A stretch of DNA of 64,000 nt from Candidatus Ribeiella danica (lineage in GTDB: Bacteria; Chloroflexota; Chloroflexia; Chloroflexales; Roseiflexaceae): positions 2,232,001-2,296,000 of the forward strand of contig JADKFS010000001.1 in assembly GCA_016717335.1 (NCBI GenBank), read 5' to 3'. How positions within the stretch are numbered: position 1 is the stretch's first letter; every line of letters starts with the position of its first letter. The translations under genes and the position numbers were made by a program. A model generated the notes under the pieces. It saw only the letters and a list, made by a program, of their open reading frames with translations. It searched no databases and was not told the DNA's origin. Of the stretch, positions 17,459 through 25,799 are shown in pieces.

Positions 17459-17758
17459 ATGAACACTCAGTTTGCCCGCAGCCGAAACGACAAGATGTTC
17501 GCCGGCGTGTGCGGCGGCATCGCGAACTACTTCAGCATCGACCCGGCGATCGTGCGCCTGCTGTTCGTGCTGGCGGTGTTTCTCGGCGGCGCCAGCCCGC
17601 TGATCTACCTGGTGCTGTGGATCGTGATGCCGGAGGAGCCGGCCGCCTACGCGCCGACGCAGACGACCTACGCCGCGCCGCAGGCTCTGCCGAATCACCC
17701 GCGGCCGGTCGAGGAGTGGAAGTTCGACCCCTACACCGGCGAGCCGGTTCGCAAGTAG
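17459..17758 (+). CDS. PspC-domain small membrane protein
   Basis: 99 residues; ATG at 17459 after AAAGGAAGTAACA. The N-terminal 60 residues are a PspC domain: RSRNDKMFAGVCGGIANYFSIDP, then a hydrophobic stretch IVRLLFVLAVFLGGASPLIYLVLWIVMP that would span the membrane with a tight turn. Family members are phage-shock/envelope-stress modulators in other bacteria. The C-terminal 40 residues are polar and end in FDPYTGEPVRK. Divergent from the cyclase-ATPase gene across a 200-bp spacer; no psp operon partner is nearby. Confidence 0.88.
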   Translation: MNTQFARSRNDKMFAGVCGGIANYFSIDPAIVRLLFVLAVFLGGASPLIYLVLWIVMPEEPAAYAPTQTTYAAPQALPNHPRPVEEWKFDPYTGEPVRK

Positions 17759-17829
17759 CGTCGATCTTGAGCTGTGAGGAGGTCCGGGGCAGCCCGGGCC
17801 TCCTTTTGTGTGTGCGCCTGCGCCTGGTG

Positions 17830-18170
17830 CTCTTCCGGGGCGCTGCGCCCCCGGCCCCCCGCCACCCAGCGGGGAGCTGGGGAACCCACGCCGGTTCCCC
17901 CAGCCCCCCTCCGGCAAATGATCCCGTACCAGTTGCACTGCTGGTGGCCTATGCCTAGCACCACGCCTGCGGAGCGGGTTGCATCCCGCCGTGCCTGGAT
18001 TCAGCCAGGCATGCACGTCAGGCAGAACGAAAGAGGCAGCGTTCCTTTTGGGGTCCAGGGGCGCAAGCCCCGGCCGGGGGTGGCGGGGGTGGCGGCCCAC
18101 CCCCGCAGCGGGGGCAGGGGGGCGCGCAGCCCCCGGCCGCAGTGTAGGCGAGACGGCCGCTCGCGGGGGT
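17830..18170 (-). repeat. Dispersed GC-rich repeat, full-length copy 2
   Basis: Read on the minus strand it contains the blocks CCCCCGCGGG/CCGCC, GGGGCTTGCGCCCCTGGACC, GCATGCCTGGCTGAATCCA, GGCCACCAGCAGTGCAACTG and ATCATTTGCCGGAGGGGGG in the same order as the copy near 37.3-37.6 kb. Confidence 0.85.
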
Positions 18171-18190
18171 GTGAGGCGCGCAGCCCCAGG

Positions 18191-18220
18191 TTGCGCGATC
18201 GTGCGCTCCTCTGCTATAAT
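18191..18220 (+). promoter_or_regulatory. Sigma-70-type promoter of efp
   Basis: TTGCGC at 18191-18196, an 18-base spacer, and TATAAT at 18215-18220 with the extended TG two bases before it. Transcription would start near 18227, about 70 bases before the efp start codon. Confidence 0.75.
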
Positions 18221-18298
18221 ACAGAATAGATAAGCATAATCGGCACCCAACCGCGCCGCTCATCAAGGGCGGCGCTTTCTATGGACAGGAGCAATCGC

Positions 18299-18862
18299 AT
18301 GGCGACGACATCGGATCTGCGCACCAATATCATCATTCGCTATAACGGCCAGCTGCACCGCGTGGTCGAGTTCCATCACCACGCCCCCGGCAACTGGCGC
18401 GCGATGGTCATGATGAAGCTGAAGAACATCCAGACCGGCAAGGTGATCGAGGACCGCGTGCGCGCCGGCGCCGACATCGAGATCGTGCGGGTCGACAAGC
18501 GGCCGATGCAGTTCCTCTACCGCGAGGGCGACAGCTATCACTTCATGGACACCGAGACCTTCGAGCAGATCGAGATCCCTGAGGACACGATCGGCGAGCC
18601 GGCCCATTTCCTGAAGGACGGCGAGATGGCCGACGTGCTGTTCTTCGACGACAACCAGATCCTGGGCGTCGAGGTTCCGTTCTTCGTGACGCTCAAGGTC
18701 ACCGAGGCCGCCACCGCCCTGCGCGGCGACACCGCCACTAACGTCACCAAGCCGGTGACGCTCGAGACCGGCGCGGTGGTGCAGGTGCCGGCCTTCGTGA
18801 ACGAGGGCGACGTGATCCGCGTCGACACGCGCACGGGCGATTACATCGAGCGCGTGAAGTAG
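18299..18862 (+). CDS. efp: Elongation factor P with atypical tip loop
   Basis: 187 residues; the ATG at 18299 (ATGGCGACG...) is preferred because AGGAG lies 7-8 bases upstream; an in-frame ATG at 18281 has no site. EF-P binds stalled ribosomes at proline stretches between the P and E sites. All three OB/KOW domains are present (N-terminal to about 65; EF-P signature near 150 GDVIRVDTRTGDYIERVK). The tip loop, normally PGK(G)xA with a modified Lys or Arg, reads HAPGNWRAMV here, so the position corresponding to E. coli Lys34 is Asn. That argues against the EpmA/EpmB or rhamnose modification routes. Convergent with the methyltransferase gene, only 7 bp apart. Confidence 0.95.
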   Translation: MATTSDLRTNIIIRYNGQLHRVVEFHHHAPGNWRAMVMMKLKNIQTGKVIEDRVRAGADIEIVRVDKRPMQFLYREGDSYHFMDTETFEQIEIPEDTIGEPAHFLKDGEMADVLFFDDNQILGVEVPFFVTLKVTEAATALRGDTATNVTKPVTLETGAVVQVPAFVNEGDVIRVDTRTGDYIERVK

Positions 18863-18869
18863 GCGGCCG

Positions 18870-19958
18870 CTAGCTGCGCTCGACGACGTAGACGCTGGCC
18901 GGCAGGCCGAGCAGCATCACGGGGTAGACTTCGCGGCGCGCGAGCCGGCTCGCGCGCCGCAGCGATTCCGTGAAGGTCCTGCGGTCGCCGGTCAGCGCGA
19001 CGAGCCGCGCGCCGGGGCGCAGCACCCGCGCCGCCTCGCGCAGCAGCGCCGGGTACAGCGCGCGGTTGGCCTCGGGCGAGCCAAGCTGCTTGCCGAACGG
19101 CAGGTTGACCGCCGCGGCGCTGATCGAGGCGGCGTCGAGCGGCAGCGCGCGGGCATCCCACTGGCGCAGCTCGATCGGCTTGTAGCGCGGGCCGACGTTG
19201 CCGCGCGCGACCGCGACCGCCTCGTCGCGCAGGTCGCCGCCGAGCAGCTGCCGGTAGCGGCCCATGTGCGCCCGCTCGATCAGGATCGTGCCCGCGCCGC
19301 ACATCGGGTCGAGGAACACGTCGTCGTCCGCCGGGCGCGTCAGCCAGGCCAGGGCCGCCGCCGCCGAGGGGCGCAGCGACGCGGGCATGTGCTCGAGCTT
19401 GTACTCGCGGTGGCGCATCCGCTCGTCGCTCAGCCGCAGCGCCAGCAGCGCCTCGCCCGGCAGCAGCGTCAGCCAGAACTCCAGCGCGCTCTCCTCCACC
19501 AGCAGCCAGCGGTGATCGCCGCGCGCCGCGATGCCGCGCTCGACCGCGATCTGCGCGTCCACGCGCCGGTAGGCCGTCTGCCCGACCTGCCGCGCGACGA
19601 CGCGGTAGCGCAGCTTGCCCTGCCCGCCGCGCCCGGGCTGGATCTGGCGCGCCAGGGCCAGCGCCGGCTCGACCGTGGCCGCGCGCGGCGGCGGCCTGCA
19701 GCAGCGCGAGCGCCGGGCGGGTCGGCGGCAGGTCGGGCAGCGTCGCGAGCAGCACGAACACGTCCTCGACCGTGCGCAGCCCGAGCAGGTCGCCCGCGTC
19801 GCCGTCGTAGTCGAACAGCACGATGCCGTTCTTGTCGGCCACGCCGCGCGTGCCGCGGACGGCGGCCCCTCCAGCTGCCGGGCGATCTCGTCGGCGGTGA
19901 TCGCCTCGAAGCCCGGCTGCGTCTGGGCCAGGTAGGTCAGCCGCTGCGTGCGCCTCAT
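18870..19958 (-). CDS. RNA N2-guanine methyltransferase-like (THUMPD3/Trm14 type), two compensating frameshifts
   Basis: The frame at 18870-19958 is open throughout (362 codons), but residues from about 32 to 95 read as Arg/Cys-rich nonsense, whereas the overlapping frame gives a sensible segment (GVADKNGIVLFDYDGDAGDLLGLRTVEDVFVLLATLPDL). The true protein therefore needs a shift at about 19866 (a CCCC run, probably one base missing) and a return at about 19675-19695. The C-terminal half is a clear SAM methyltransferase: motif I FLDPMCGAGTILIE and catalytic motif NLPFGKQ, as in tRNA guanine-N2 methyltransferases. The N-terminal part fits a THUMP-like/ferredoxin-like region. ATG overlaps the upstream stop (ATGA). 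Confidence 0.75.
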   Translation of the reverse strand: MRRTQRLTYLAQTQPGFEAITADEIARQLEGPPSAARAAWPTRTASCCSTTTATRATCSGCARSRTCSCCSRRCPTCRRPARRSRCCRPPPRAATVEPALALARQIQPGRGGQGKLRYRVVARQVGQTAYRRVDAQIAVERGIAARGDHRWLLVEESALEFWLTLLPGEALLALRLSDERMRHREYKLEHMPASLRPSAAAALAWLTRPADDDVFLDPMCGAGTILIERAHMGRYRQLLGGDLRDEAVAVARGNVGPRYKPIELRQWDARALPLDAASISAAAVNLPFGKQLGSPEANRALYPALLREAARVLRPGARLVALTGDRRTFTESLRRASRLARREVYPVMLLGLPASVYVVERS

Positions 19959-20824
19959 GGCAGCCTCGGCAGGGTGGCCAGCGTCGACGAGAGCGCGACC
20001 AGGGCATCCTGGCCGACCGGGGCACGCAGCTTCTCGGCGGCCTGCTGGAGCGCGGCCAGCTGGGCGGGGGATGGCGCGGGCGGCAGCAGCGCCAGCGCGG
20101 CGCGCAGCAGCCCGACGTAGGCGGCGATCAGGTCGGAGGGCTCGGCCGGCGCCGCCGCGATCGCCGCCAGGTCGGCCTCGATTCGCCCGCGCGCGGCGGC
20201 CCAGTCCAGCACATCCGGCATCTGGACCGCGACCTGCAGCAGCCCGGCGATGCGCGTGGCCGCGGCAGCTCGCTCGCCGGCGATCGGCGGCGGGGCAGCC
20301 GGTGACGCGACCGCGGCTGGGCTGCCGGGGGTGGCGCGCTCGTCGCCCACCGTCGGCCCCTCGTCGCCCGCCGGCAGCAGCTCGACCATGCGCGGCAGGG
20401 CGGCCTCAAGCAGCCGCTCAAGCTCGCGGGCGTAGGTCATCCAGGCGCCGATCTGCATCCGGAAAGGGTCGGGCACGTCGCGCGCGCGGCCGGCCAGCTC
20501 GCCTAGGCCGAAGGTGCGCGGCGCCGCAGCGGGGAAGCGCGCCCGCACGACGAGGGCCGTGCCGCTGTCGATCGCCACGATCAGGTCGGCGCGCCGGGCG
20601 ATGTCGTCGTCGAGCGAGCGGGCCTGGTGCTCGCCGATGTCGAGGCCCATGTGCAGCATCGTGTCGCGCGCCTCGACCTCGGCCGCGGCGCCATCGTGGC
20701 CGAGCACGCCGGCCGACTCGACCGCCCAGCGGTAGCCGCGCTGCTCGGCCAGCCGGGCCAGCAGCGCCGCCGCCATGGGCGCGCGCCCGGTGTCGGCCGC
20801 GCCGACCAGCAAGATCCCTGTCAT
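19955..20824 (-). CDS. Low-molecular-weight tyrosine phosphatase homologue lacking the catalytic Cys
   Basis: 289 residues. N-terminal 150 residues follow the arsenate-reductase/LMW-PTP fold: ILLVGAADTGRAPMAAALL aligns with the usual V-C-x5-R-S P-loop, the helix after it is intact, and the general-acid DP motif appears at DVPDPFRM (Asp119). The nucleophilic Cys is replaced by Gly8, so ordinary phosphatase chemistry is not expected. Residues 160-289 form an Ala-rich helical extension not found in the basic family. ATG at 20824 follows GGAGGATTTGAGCG. It overlaps the methyltransferase gene by 4 bases, so the two are probably co-transcribed. Confidence 0.82.
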   Translation of the reverse strand: MTGILLVGAADTGRAPMAAALLARLAEQRGYRWAVESAGVLGHDGAAAEVEARDTMLHMGLDIGEHQARSLDDDIARRADLIVAIDSGTALVVRARFPAAAPRTFGLGELAGRARDVPDPFRMQIGAWMTYARELERLLEAALPRMVELLPAGDEGPTVGDERATPGSPAAVASPAAPPPIAGERAAAATRIAGLLQVAVQMPDVLDWAAARGRIEADLAAIAAAPAEPSDLIAAYVGLLRAALALLPPAPSPAQLAALQQAAEKLRAPVGQDALVALSSTLATLPRLP

Positions 20825-20856
20825 CGCTCAAATCCTCCGTCGCAGTCTGCCGGAGG

Positions 20857-20865
20857 ATTATAGCA
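20857..20865 (-). promoter_or_regulatory. Extended -10 element upstream of the phosphatase-like gene
   Basis: TGCTATAAT on the minus strand within CGTGCTATAATCC, about 33 bases before the ATG. No -35 box is evident. Confidence 0.5.
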
Positions 20866-21333
20866 CGGCCCGCTCGGCGCGGGGCCAGCCCGCGTTGGCG
20901 AACGTTCGGGCCGATCAGATGATGGGCGATAGACGACGGCGTTATGCTTCTTCGGGCGCGGCCCTCCGTCCGGCGAGCCCAATACAGACTTCCTGCGACG
21001 TGTACGAGTACTATTCCGGACACGCTATTTGGGCAGACGCAGCAAAGCAGGGCTTTGGTATGCCTTCGCAGTACCGACTACTGACTACTATGTACTGGCG
21101 CCAGTACCGTGGCGAGCGCCGCGCAGGACCATTGATGGATTGGCGGCGCGCGGCGCGCGGCGTATAGTAGTGGCAACTCCTTTCTTCTCCTCTCACCTCC
21201 TTCGCCGGGTGCCTCGGTCAGCTAGAAAAGAACTTTCTAGAGGGCCGGGACCTCTTGGTGTCTGGAAGCGATATTTCTACGGAGTACCACCCTCTATAGA
21301 CACAACCGTGCTTCAATTTTATCAATAAGAGTA

Positions 21334-21374
21334 AGTCAAAAAGAAAGCGCTCGTGCTGTTGCGAGCCGAGCGCT
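21334..21374 (-). terminator. Rho-independent terminator after the DUF5131 gene
   Basis: Minus strand: AGCGCTCG ... CGAGCGCT stem (21346-21353 with 21367-21374) followed by TTTCTTTTT. It begins a dozen bases after the frame-corrected stop of the DUF5131 gene, which supports that corrected end. Confidence 0.75.
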
Positions 21375-21386
21375 ATTACTTTCATA

Positions 21387-22138
21387 TCATTTATCTATTG
21401 TTGCGAATAGTTCGTGTTGGTGTAAACCAGGTATGTCCGGCATCTCGTCCCACGTCTGGCCATCAAGCTCTCTTCCTCCGGCTTTTGGCGTACGTCCACC
21501 CCATTAGCGAAGAAGAAGGCCACCTTTGTGGCTTGGCATCGATCGCGAAGTTCGCGGACCCAGTTCGGATCACATGGCCGGTGACCATGACCACTCTCAC
21601 CGCCAGCGATAAGCCAGTGTATATCTGTGAGATCAACGTTGTTCAGAGAACCAAGAAGTGGTTCAGCGCTGATGAAGCGGACTGATGCCGGAACTTGGCG
21701 TAAGTGGTCGATGCGCCAGCGATACTGTGAGGTTTCCACAGACACCCCAGCCCAAATATGCGGTGCCCAAGGAAGACTTGGGCTAAGCTTCGCCAGGCGA
21801 GGGCTACGCTTAGTCAGCACTTGAAAGATGTGCCAGTCAGCGCGGGCCATCACATCGAAAACTTGTCGAATGTATGTATCTGGGATGTCTTTATGAAAGA
21901 GATCCGACATTGAGTTGACGAAGATGCGTCGCGGCTGCTTCCAGCGCAACGGTAACTCTAGCCGCGCGGGCCAAAGTCGAAGATCAAATCCCTGTTCGTA
22001 TGGATGGCTAGGCACGCCTCGAAAGCGCTCAGCAAATGTTCTTGCATAGCAATGATCGCATCCTGGCGACACCTCGGTACATCCAGTCACTGGGTTCCAG
22101 GTTGCATCAGTCCATTCAATGGCAGATTGCAGACTCAC
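21387..22138 (-). CDS. DUF5131 / phage Gp37-Gp68 family protein, frameshifted near its C-terminus
   Basis: The N-terminal three-Cys motif C-x6-C-x2-C (CTEVSPGCDHCYA, residues 19-31) and blocks RIFVNSMSDLFH, FQVLTKRS, WAGVSVE, RFISAEPLLG and WLIAGGESG identify the family, which resembles radical-SAM enzymes and is often found beside defence or phage genes. After VAFFF the open frame leaves the family pattern and stops at 21395; moving one base near 21503-21508 restores W-G-G-R-T-P-K-A-G-G-R-E-L-D-G and TWDEMP, ending at the TGA at 21387-21389. So a one-base deletion, real or sequencing error. Third gene of a minus-strand operon with the 326-residue protein and the GHKL ATPase. Confidence 0.85.
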
Positions 22139-22152
22139 TCCCGCGCTCCCTA

Positions 22153-23133
22153 CTAAACTGAGCCATTTATAATAGCTGTACGTGTATTTTCAGGTAAGAA
22201 GTCAAGGAGATTTGGAACTTGCTGTAATTGTGTTTCAGAATTTGGGCCAGGCGCCAAAGTAAAAGTGCTGTCACGACATCGAAACATTGGTAAAAGCACT
22301 AGATCTCGGTCATCTTGTTTGCTGAAAGATCGTAGATTCCTCCCCAGCTGTGCTTGTAGCTCAAATGTAAAGTGAAGCATTCTAGCGTTGTTATGACCGT
22401 CATATACGATTGGTGGGTAGCAGGTACTACGAAACATGTGAAGTTCAGCCACTGCATGTATGAAAGTAGGTACTAATACTTTTAGCTTATATTCTCTTTC
22501 TCCTTTTCCTCTCCTTAAGTACCATTCTAGGAGATCATGCCATCCCTCTCCTCGGTCACGTCCTTGAAGTTCACGGATGTATTCATCTAGCTCGCTGCGC
22601 AAAGTATCACGTACATTGATTGTTAGGAATAAAACGAAATCATGGCCTGACTGCCTCTCGAAAAGTTTCTTGATCGCTACAATACGTTTCGCAGCTTTAC
22701 CTTTACTCGTATACGCTAATCCCCCATCAAAATCTAAGTTGACAATGTCATACATAAACTTTGCCACGTGTGCCGCACCACCATTGTTAATTTGAGGGGG
22801 TTGCCCATCAATATCAATAGCGTTAATAATTACGTCCTCAATATCTGCACGCATGATCTGAAAGCCTGATGATAGACCATACATCATCATATTCGTTCTC
22901 ATGCGTCCAATAGTTTCATCAGCCTCCAATCGCAGTGCTCTTGTGTTCCCTGGGCTTTCAACTGCGGTTTTCTTGTCGATAATGTGTCGCCAATCGAGTA
23001 AATCCTTAATCTCCGGACCGGTGAGCCCAAAGTATGATAGCGATTTAGAGTACCGATCGTGCCATCTCTCGAGTATTGGCAGATCCCATAATCGACGAAT
23101 GGTTGCTTTATTCGAAGTATCTGCAAATGGCAT
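22153..23133 (-). CDS. Unknown 326-residue protein of the DUF5131/GHKL operon
   Basis: I do not recognise the family. Intact open frame, ATG at 23133, 17 bases after the frame-corrected stop of the GHKL gene and 14 bases before the DUF5131 start. The middle shows a Rossmann-like alternation: FMYDIVNLDFDGGLAY (about 120-135), then a helix and HDFVLFLTINVRDTLRSEL (about 160-178), the kind of strand/acid pattern seen in methyltransferase-like folds. Genes next to DUF5131 proteins often encode TcmP-type partners (three-Cys-motif partners), and this one occupies that position, but the DxFAGPG signature of TcmP is not seen. Low GC relative to the flanks. Confidence 0.75.
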   Translation of the reverse strand: MPFADTSNKATIRRLWDLPILERWHDRYSKSLSYFGLTGPEIKDLLDWRHIIDKKTAVESPGNTRALRLEADETIGRMRTNMMMYGLSSGFQIMRADIEDVIINAIDIDGQPPQINNGGAAHVAKFMYDIVNLDFDGGLAYTSKGKAAKRIVAIKKLFERQSGHDFVLFLTINVRDTLRSELDEYIRELQGRDRGEGWHDLLEWYLRRGKGEREYKLKVLVPTFIHAVAELHMFRSTCYPPIVYDGHNNARMLHFTFELQAQLGRNLRSFSKQDDRDLVLLPMFRCRDSTFTLAPGPNSETQLQQVPNLLDFLPENTRTAIINGSV

Positions 23134-23150
23134 ACCATTGGCCTCTAATA

Positions 23151-24859
23151 TTACTCATCGCTTGTAGTACTCAGCAATCGAGCCTCAAAGTCGTTAAGAA
23201 GATTACGATAGGCGTCACTCCCTATTGTTAAGACATCAGCAACACTTTCCTGTAGGAGCTGTGCAAGTATCGCCAACTCGCCTTCAAGAGCCACCCAGCA
23301 TCTTTTAAGACGTCTGGTATTGTCTTGGGAGGAGCGGGTGGCGGTGGTTGTACCGTCGGAACATCTGGACGTTTAACTATCTCTTCATTGCGAGCAGCAC
23401 GTTTCCTGCGCTTCGCCTCTGGCGCGGGATTATCGACTTCCTTTGCAAGTTGACGCTGTAACTTTTCAGCCGTCTTAATAATACTATCTGCAGTTATTCT
23501 ATTCTCACCGCTGGTCTTAGTCTTTTGACGGCGTAGATCACGCAGCATCTCGTTCAACCGGGCGTATGTTTCAAAGTCGCTCCGATGCGTGTTTGTAATG
23601 ATCTGTTCTTCAATGAGCTTTAGTTCCTTCTGATACTTGCCGATTCTGTCGTCAGCAACGCCTTGAGCTTGGAATGTTTCAGCCTCACTTTCCAATGTCT
23701 CAAGAAGTTTACCAATATAGAAGTCCAGAGTTGATTTGGCTTGATTAGTTTTCAAAATCATTTCTGGCTGCATTCGGTACAATATTATCGTCAATAATGT
23801 ATATCTCTCCGGTATACCAAGGGTAGAGTTGCGGTTTTCTTAAGAATTTAGATCGCAATCTTTGCCTATCACCAATAGTAAAACCTTTCATCTTATACAC
23901 GAATCCATCATAGTTCGGCGAGTTCCCATTTTTATTTGGCAACTGAATGCGATCTCTTGTGGCATTTAAACAGGCCCAATAATAAGCAATCTTCTGTCTT
24001 GATGAATTCTCCACATACCCAAAAGATGGGCTTTGGAGATTTGGAATAGCCTCTTTCGCTACAACTTCGTCTGATAATCCATCCGACTGTAATGTAATCT
24101 GTACAGCATTATAGCCGCGCACATTGGAAAACAGATGCTTATTAATATCATCACTATAGTCAAAGCTCTTATCAAAGTCAATAGGGAGATTCTGAAGCAG
24201 GTAGCGCTTTAGCTCAGCCCTATCGGAAATCTGTCGGATATGGACATCACTTAAATCCTGTAACTCAACGTGTGTGAAATGACGATTAGTCGGTGCATCT
24301 GCAGATTCTCGCTTTATATAAGTGTGCTCAGAAAGTAGCGTAGCTAATGATATCTTATCCTCATCTGGCCCTTTTAATCTTATCTTTATCGAGTCTTGCC
24401 TTCATTTCAGCAAACTCAAACACGAGCACATGAAGATTTGAGTCCCCTTCTTTGTACTAGTAATACGAAGCCGTCTACAAGATCAAAACCCGAGTAAATA
24501 CCAATGCCACGGAAACCCACGAAATCGCTAATAGATTTGAGCGATAATCCAAATTGTCGGGCCTGAAGCAAATCTTGTAGATTCATGCCAGTGCCCTCAT
24601 CAAAAATAGTTACAGAATTCCCTGTAATTTTAATGGTGACGCCACTAGCCTGTGCATCAACAGCGTTCTGAACATATTCCCGGATACAATCTAGGGGTTT
24701 GGTATATAGGCCTCTGGAAAGAATCGCAAGTAGAGCTCCACCAATATCATCAGTAGAAAGCTGCAATGGAAGTAGCTTTCCGTTTTCACGGCTGAGTTGC
24801 TGGTCTAGTTCCTCAAGAAATGACATCTGCTGTGATCCATGCTTCTGATGCCGATTCAT
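23151..24859 (-). pseudogene. GHKL (Hsp90-like) ATPase gene with about five frameshifts
   Basis: Reconstructed product about 570 residues. N-terminal GHKL ATPase: DCIREYVQNAVDAQ (N-box Glu/Asn), VTIFDEGTGMNL (G1), VGFRGIGIYSGFDLVDG (G2). The ATG at 24859 opens the first piece (to 24416). The frame must shift near 24470, 24443-24446 (CCCC), 24369-24375 (run of T), 23749-23752 (TTTT) and 23290-23296; after each shift the protein continues sensibly (DSNLHVLVFEFAEMKAR; DEDKISLATLLSEHTYIKR; VRGYNAVQITLQSDG; NQAKSTLDFY; ELAILAQLLQESVADVL) to a TAA at 23151. Most shifts sit on homopolymers, so assembly error is as likely as decay. A C-terminal coiled-coil, Lys/Pro-rich part follows the ATPase. Confidence 0.75.
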
Positions 24860-24890
24860 TGCTTCCTCCAGTCGGATTTATCCCTGAGAT

Positions 24891-24896
24891 ATTATA
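24891..24896 (-). promoter_or_regulatory. -10 element before the GHKL operon
   Basis: TATAAT on the minus strand, about 32 bases upstream of the GHKL ATG at 24859. No recognisable -35 sequence. Confidence 0.35.
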
Positions 24897-24936
24897 GCGA
24901 TCATAAGGAATTTCCGAGCACGGATTAAAGATTTAG

Positions 24937-25368
24937 TTATAGAAATGCTATAATATTTGCGTTTCTATTATCTCTACCCTTGCCAATTCTCTCACATGTT
25001 CGCGCAACCAAATATTGATCATATGTTTCCCGACTAGGTATCAAACCGTCTTCGACAAGCTCTTCCCAACTGCTCCCATATGTCCAGATCAGATCCACCA
25101 TGCTCACCATCTTCTTGCCTGGTGTGGATGATTTAGGGCGACCCGCTCGTTTGGGCATCTTTTGCCATGCGCGACGCGCTGCTCGGCTATAGTTAGTTAG
25201 CAGATCCGCTGATACTTGCATAGTCCTGCCATCAGTAAGCTCCACATAAACGACACTATCCGTTGCCCTCTGCATAATTCCACGCAGACCCTTGTAAGGT
25301 CCATTGCGAATCTGGACTTTATCACCAGGCTCGTGATTATCGGAATTCATGGGCCGCCGCTCTGTCAT
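24937..25368 (-). CDS. KOW-domain protein (NusG-C-terminal-like)
   Basis: 143 residues from the ATG at 25368 (GAGGTGTCA upstream); the longer open frame above it is low-complexity Arg/Pro/Gly and is rejected. Residues 14-45 (EPGDKVQIRNGPYKGLRGIMQRATDSVVYVEL in outline) form a KOW motif, the RNA polymerase/ribosome-binding element of NusG-type factors, but the NGN domain is missing. A basic linker (KMPKRAGRPKSSTPGKK) and a Trp-containing C-terminal segment (WTYGSSWEELVEDGL) follow. It could be an RNA- or polymerase-associated small regulator; the function is unknown. It ends 40 bp before the GHKL -10 region. Confidence 0.72.
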   Translation of the reverse strand: MTERRPMNSDNHEPGDKVQIRNGPYKGLRGIMQRATDSVVYVELTDGRTMQVSADLLTNYSRAARRAWQKMPKRAGRPKSSTPGKKMVSMVDLIWTYGSSWEELVEDGLIPSRETYDQYLVARTCERIGKGRDNRNANIIAFL

Positions 25369-25657
25369 TGACACCTCATCTGCTCGGAAGGGTTCGCCGT
25401 CTTGCAACGGGGGGTCTCGGCCAGCGTCGGAGTTCCTCGCGGTTGCTGGGTTCGCCAGCAGTTTTGGATCGCCGCTCAAACTCGGCAAAGGAGGTGTTGC
25501 CTGATCTTCTTGCGCCAACGCTCGATTAGGTCGCGGCGGGGGGGGCGAACAGCCGAAGGCAGGCGCCCCGACGCCGCAGCCGCACTCCACGCCGCGGGCG
25601 CCGGGGGCGCCCCGGGCAGGCAGGTCGCCACCCCGCCTCACCGGCGCCACTCGGCGT

Positions 25658-25681
25658 GGGGGGGGGGGGGGGGGGGGGGGG
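25658..25681 (+). repeat. Run of 24 consecutive G
   Basis: An uninterrupted homopolymer upstream of the KOW gene. True length is uncertain because such runs are poorly resolved by sequencing. Confidence 0.9.
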
Positions 25682-25799
25682 AGGGTCACGCTGGGCGGGT
25701 CAGGAAACACTCTCGCGCACACAGCCTCTGCAAGATCGTGCGTCCACCACACACCGAGCGGGCAAGGGCAGCGCAACCTTTTCCGTTGAGTATAACATA

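Larger units (their letters stand above)
17759..18298. other. 540-bp repeat-filled spacer before efp
   Basis: Occupied mainly by a reverse-oriented copy of the dispersed GC-rich repeat (about 17830-18170). The last 110 bases hold the efp promoter and leader. No gene seen. Confidence 0.6.
20825..21386. other. 562-bp spacer at the left edge of the accessory island
   Basis: Left part: leader and -10 element of the phosphatase-like gene. Middle: CAGTACCGACTACTGACTAC-type repeats (about 21069-21110). Right: a hairpin terminator for the DUF5131 operon. Composition drops from very GC-rich to near 45-50% GC around 21180. No supported gene. Confidence 0.55.

Noticed and set aside
17257..17466. 70-codon extension of the cyclase-ATPase frame
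   Set aside because: No ribosome binding site and no similarity; it would overlap the PspC gene start.
20870..21380. Possible tRNA or small RNA gene
   Set aside because: No cloverleaf-type pairing or T-loop signature was found; only the terminator hairpin and repeats.
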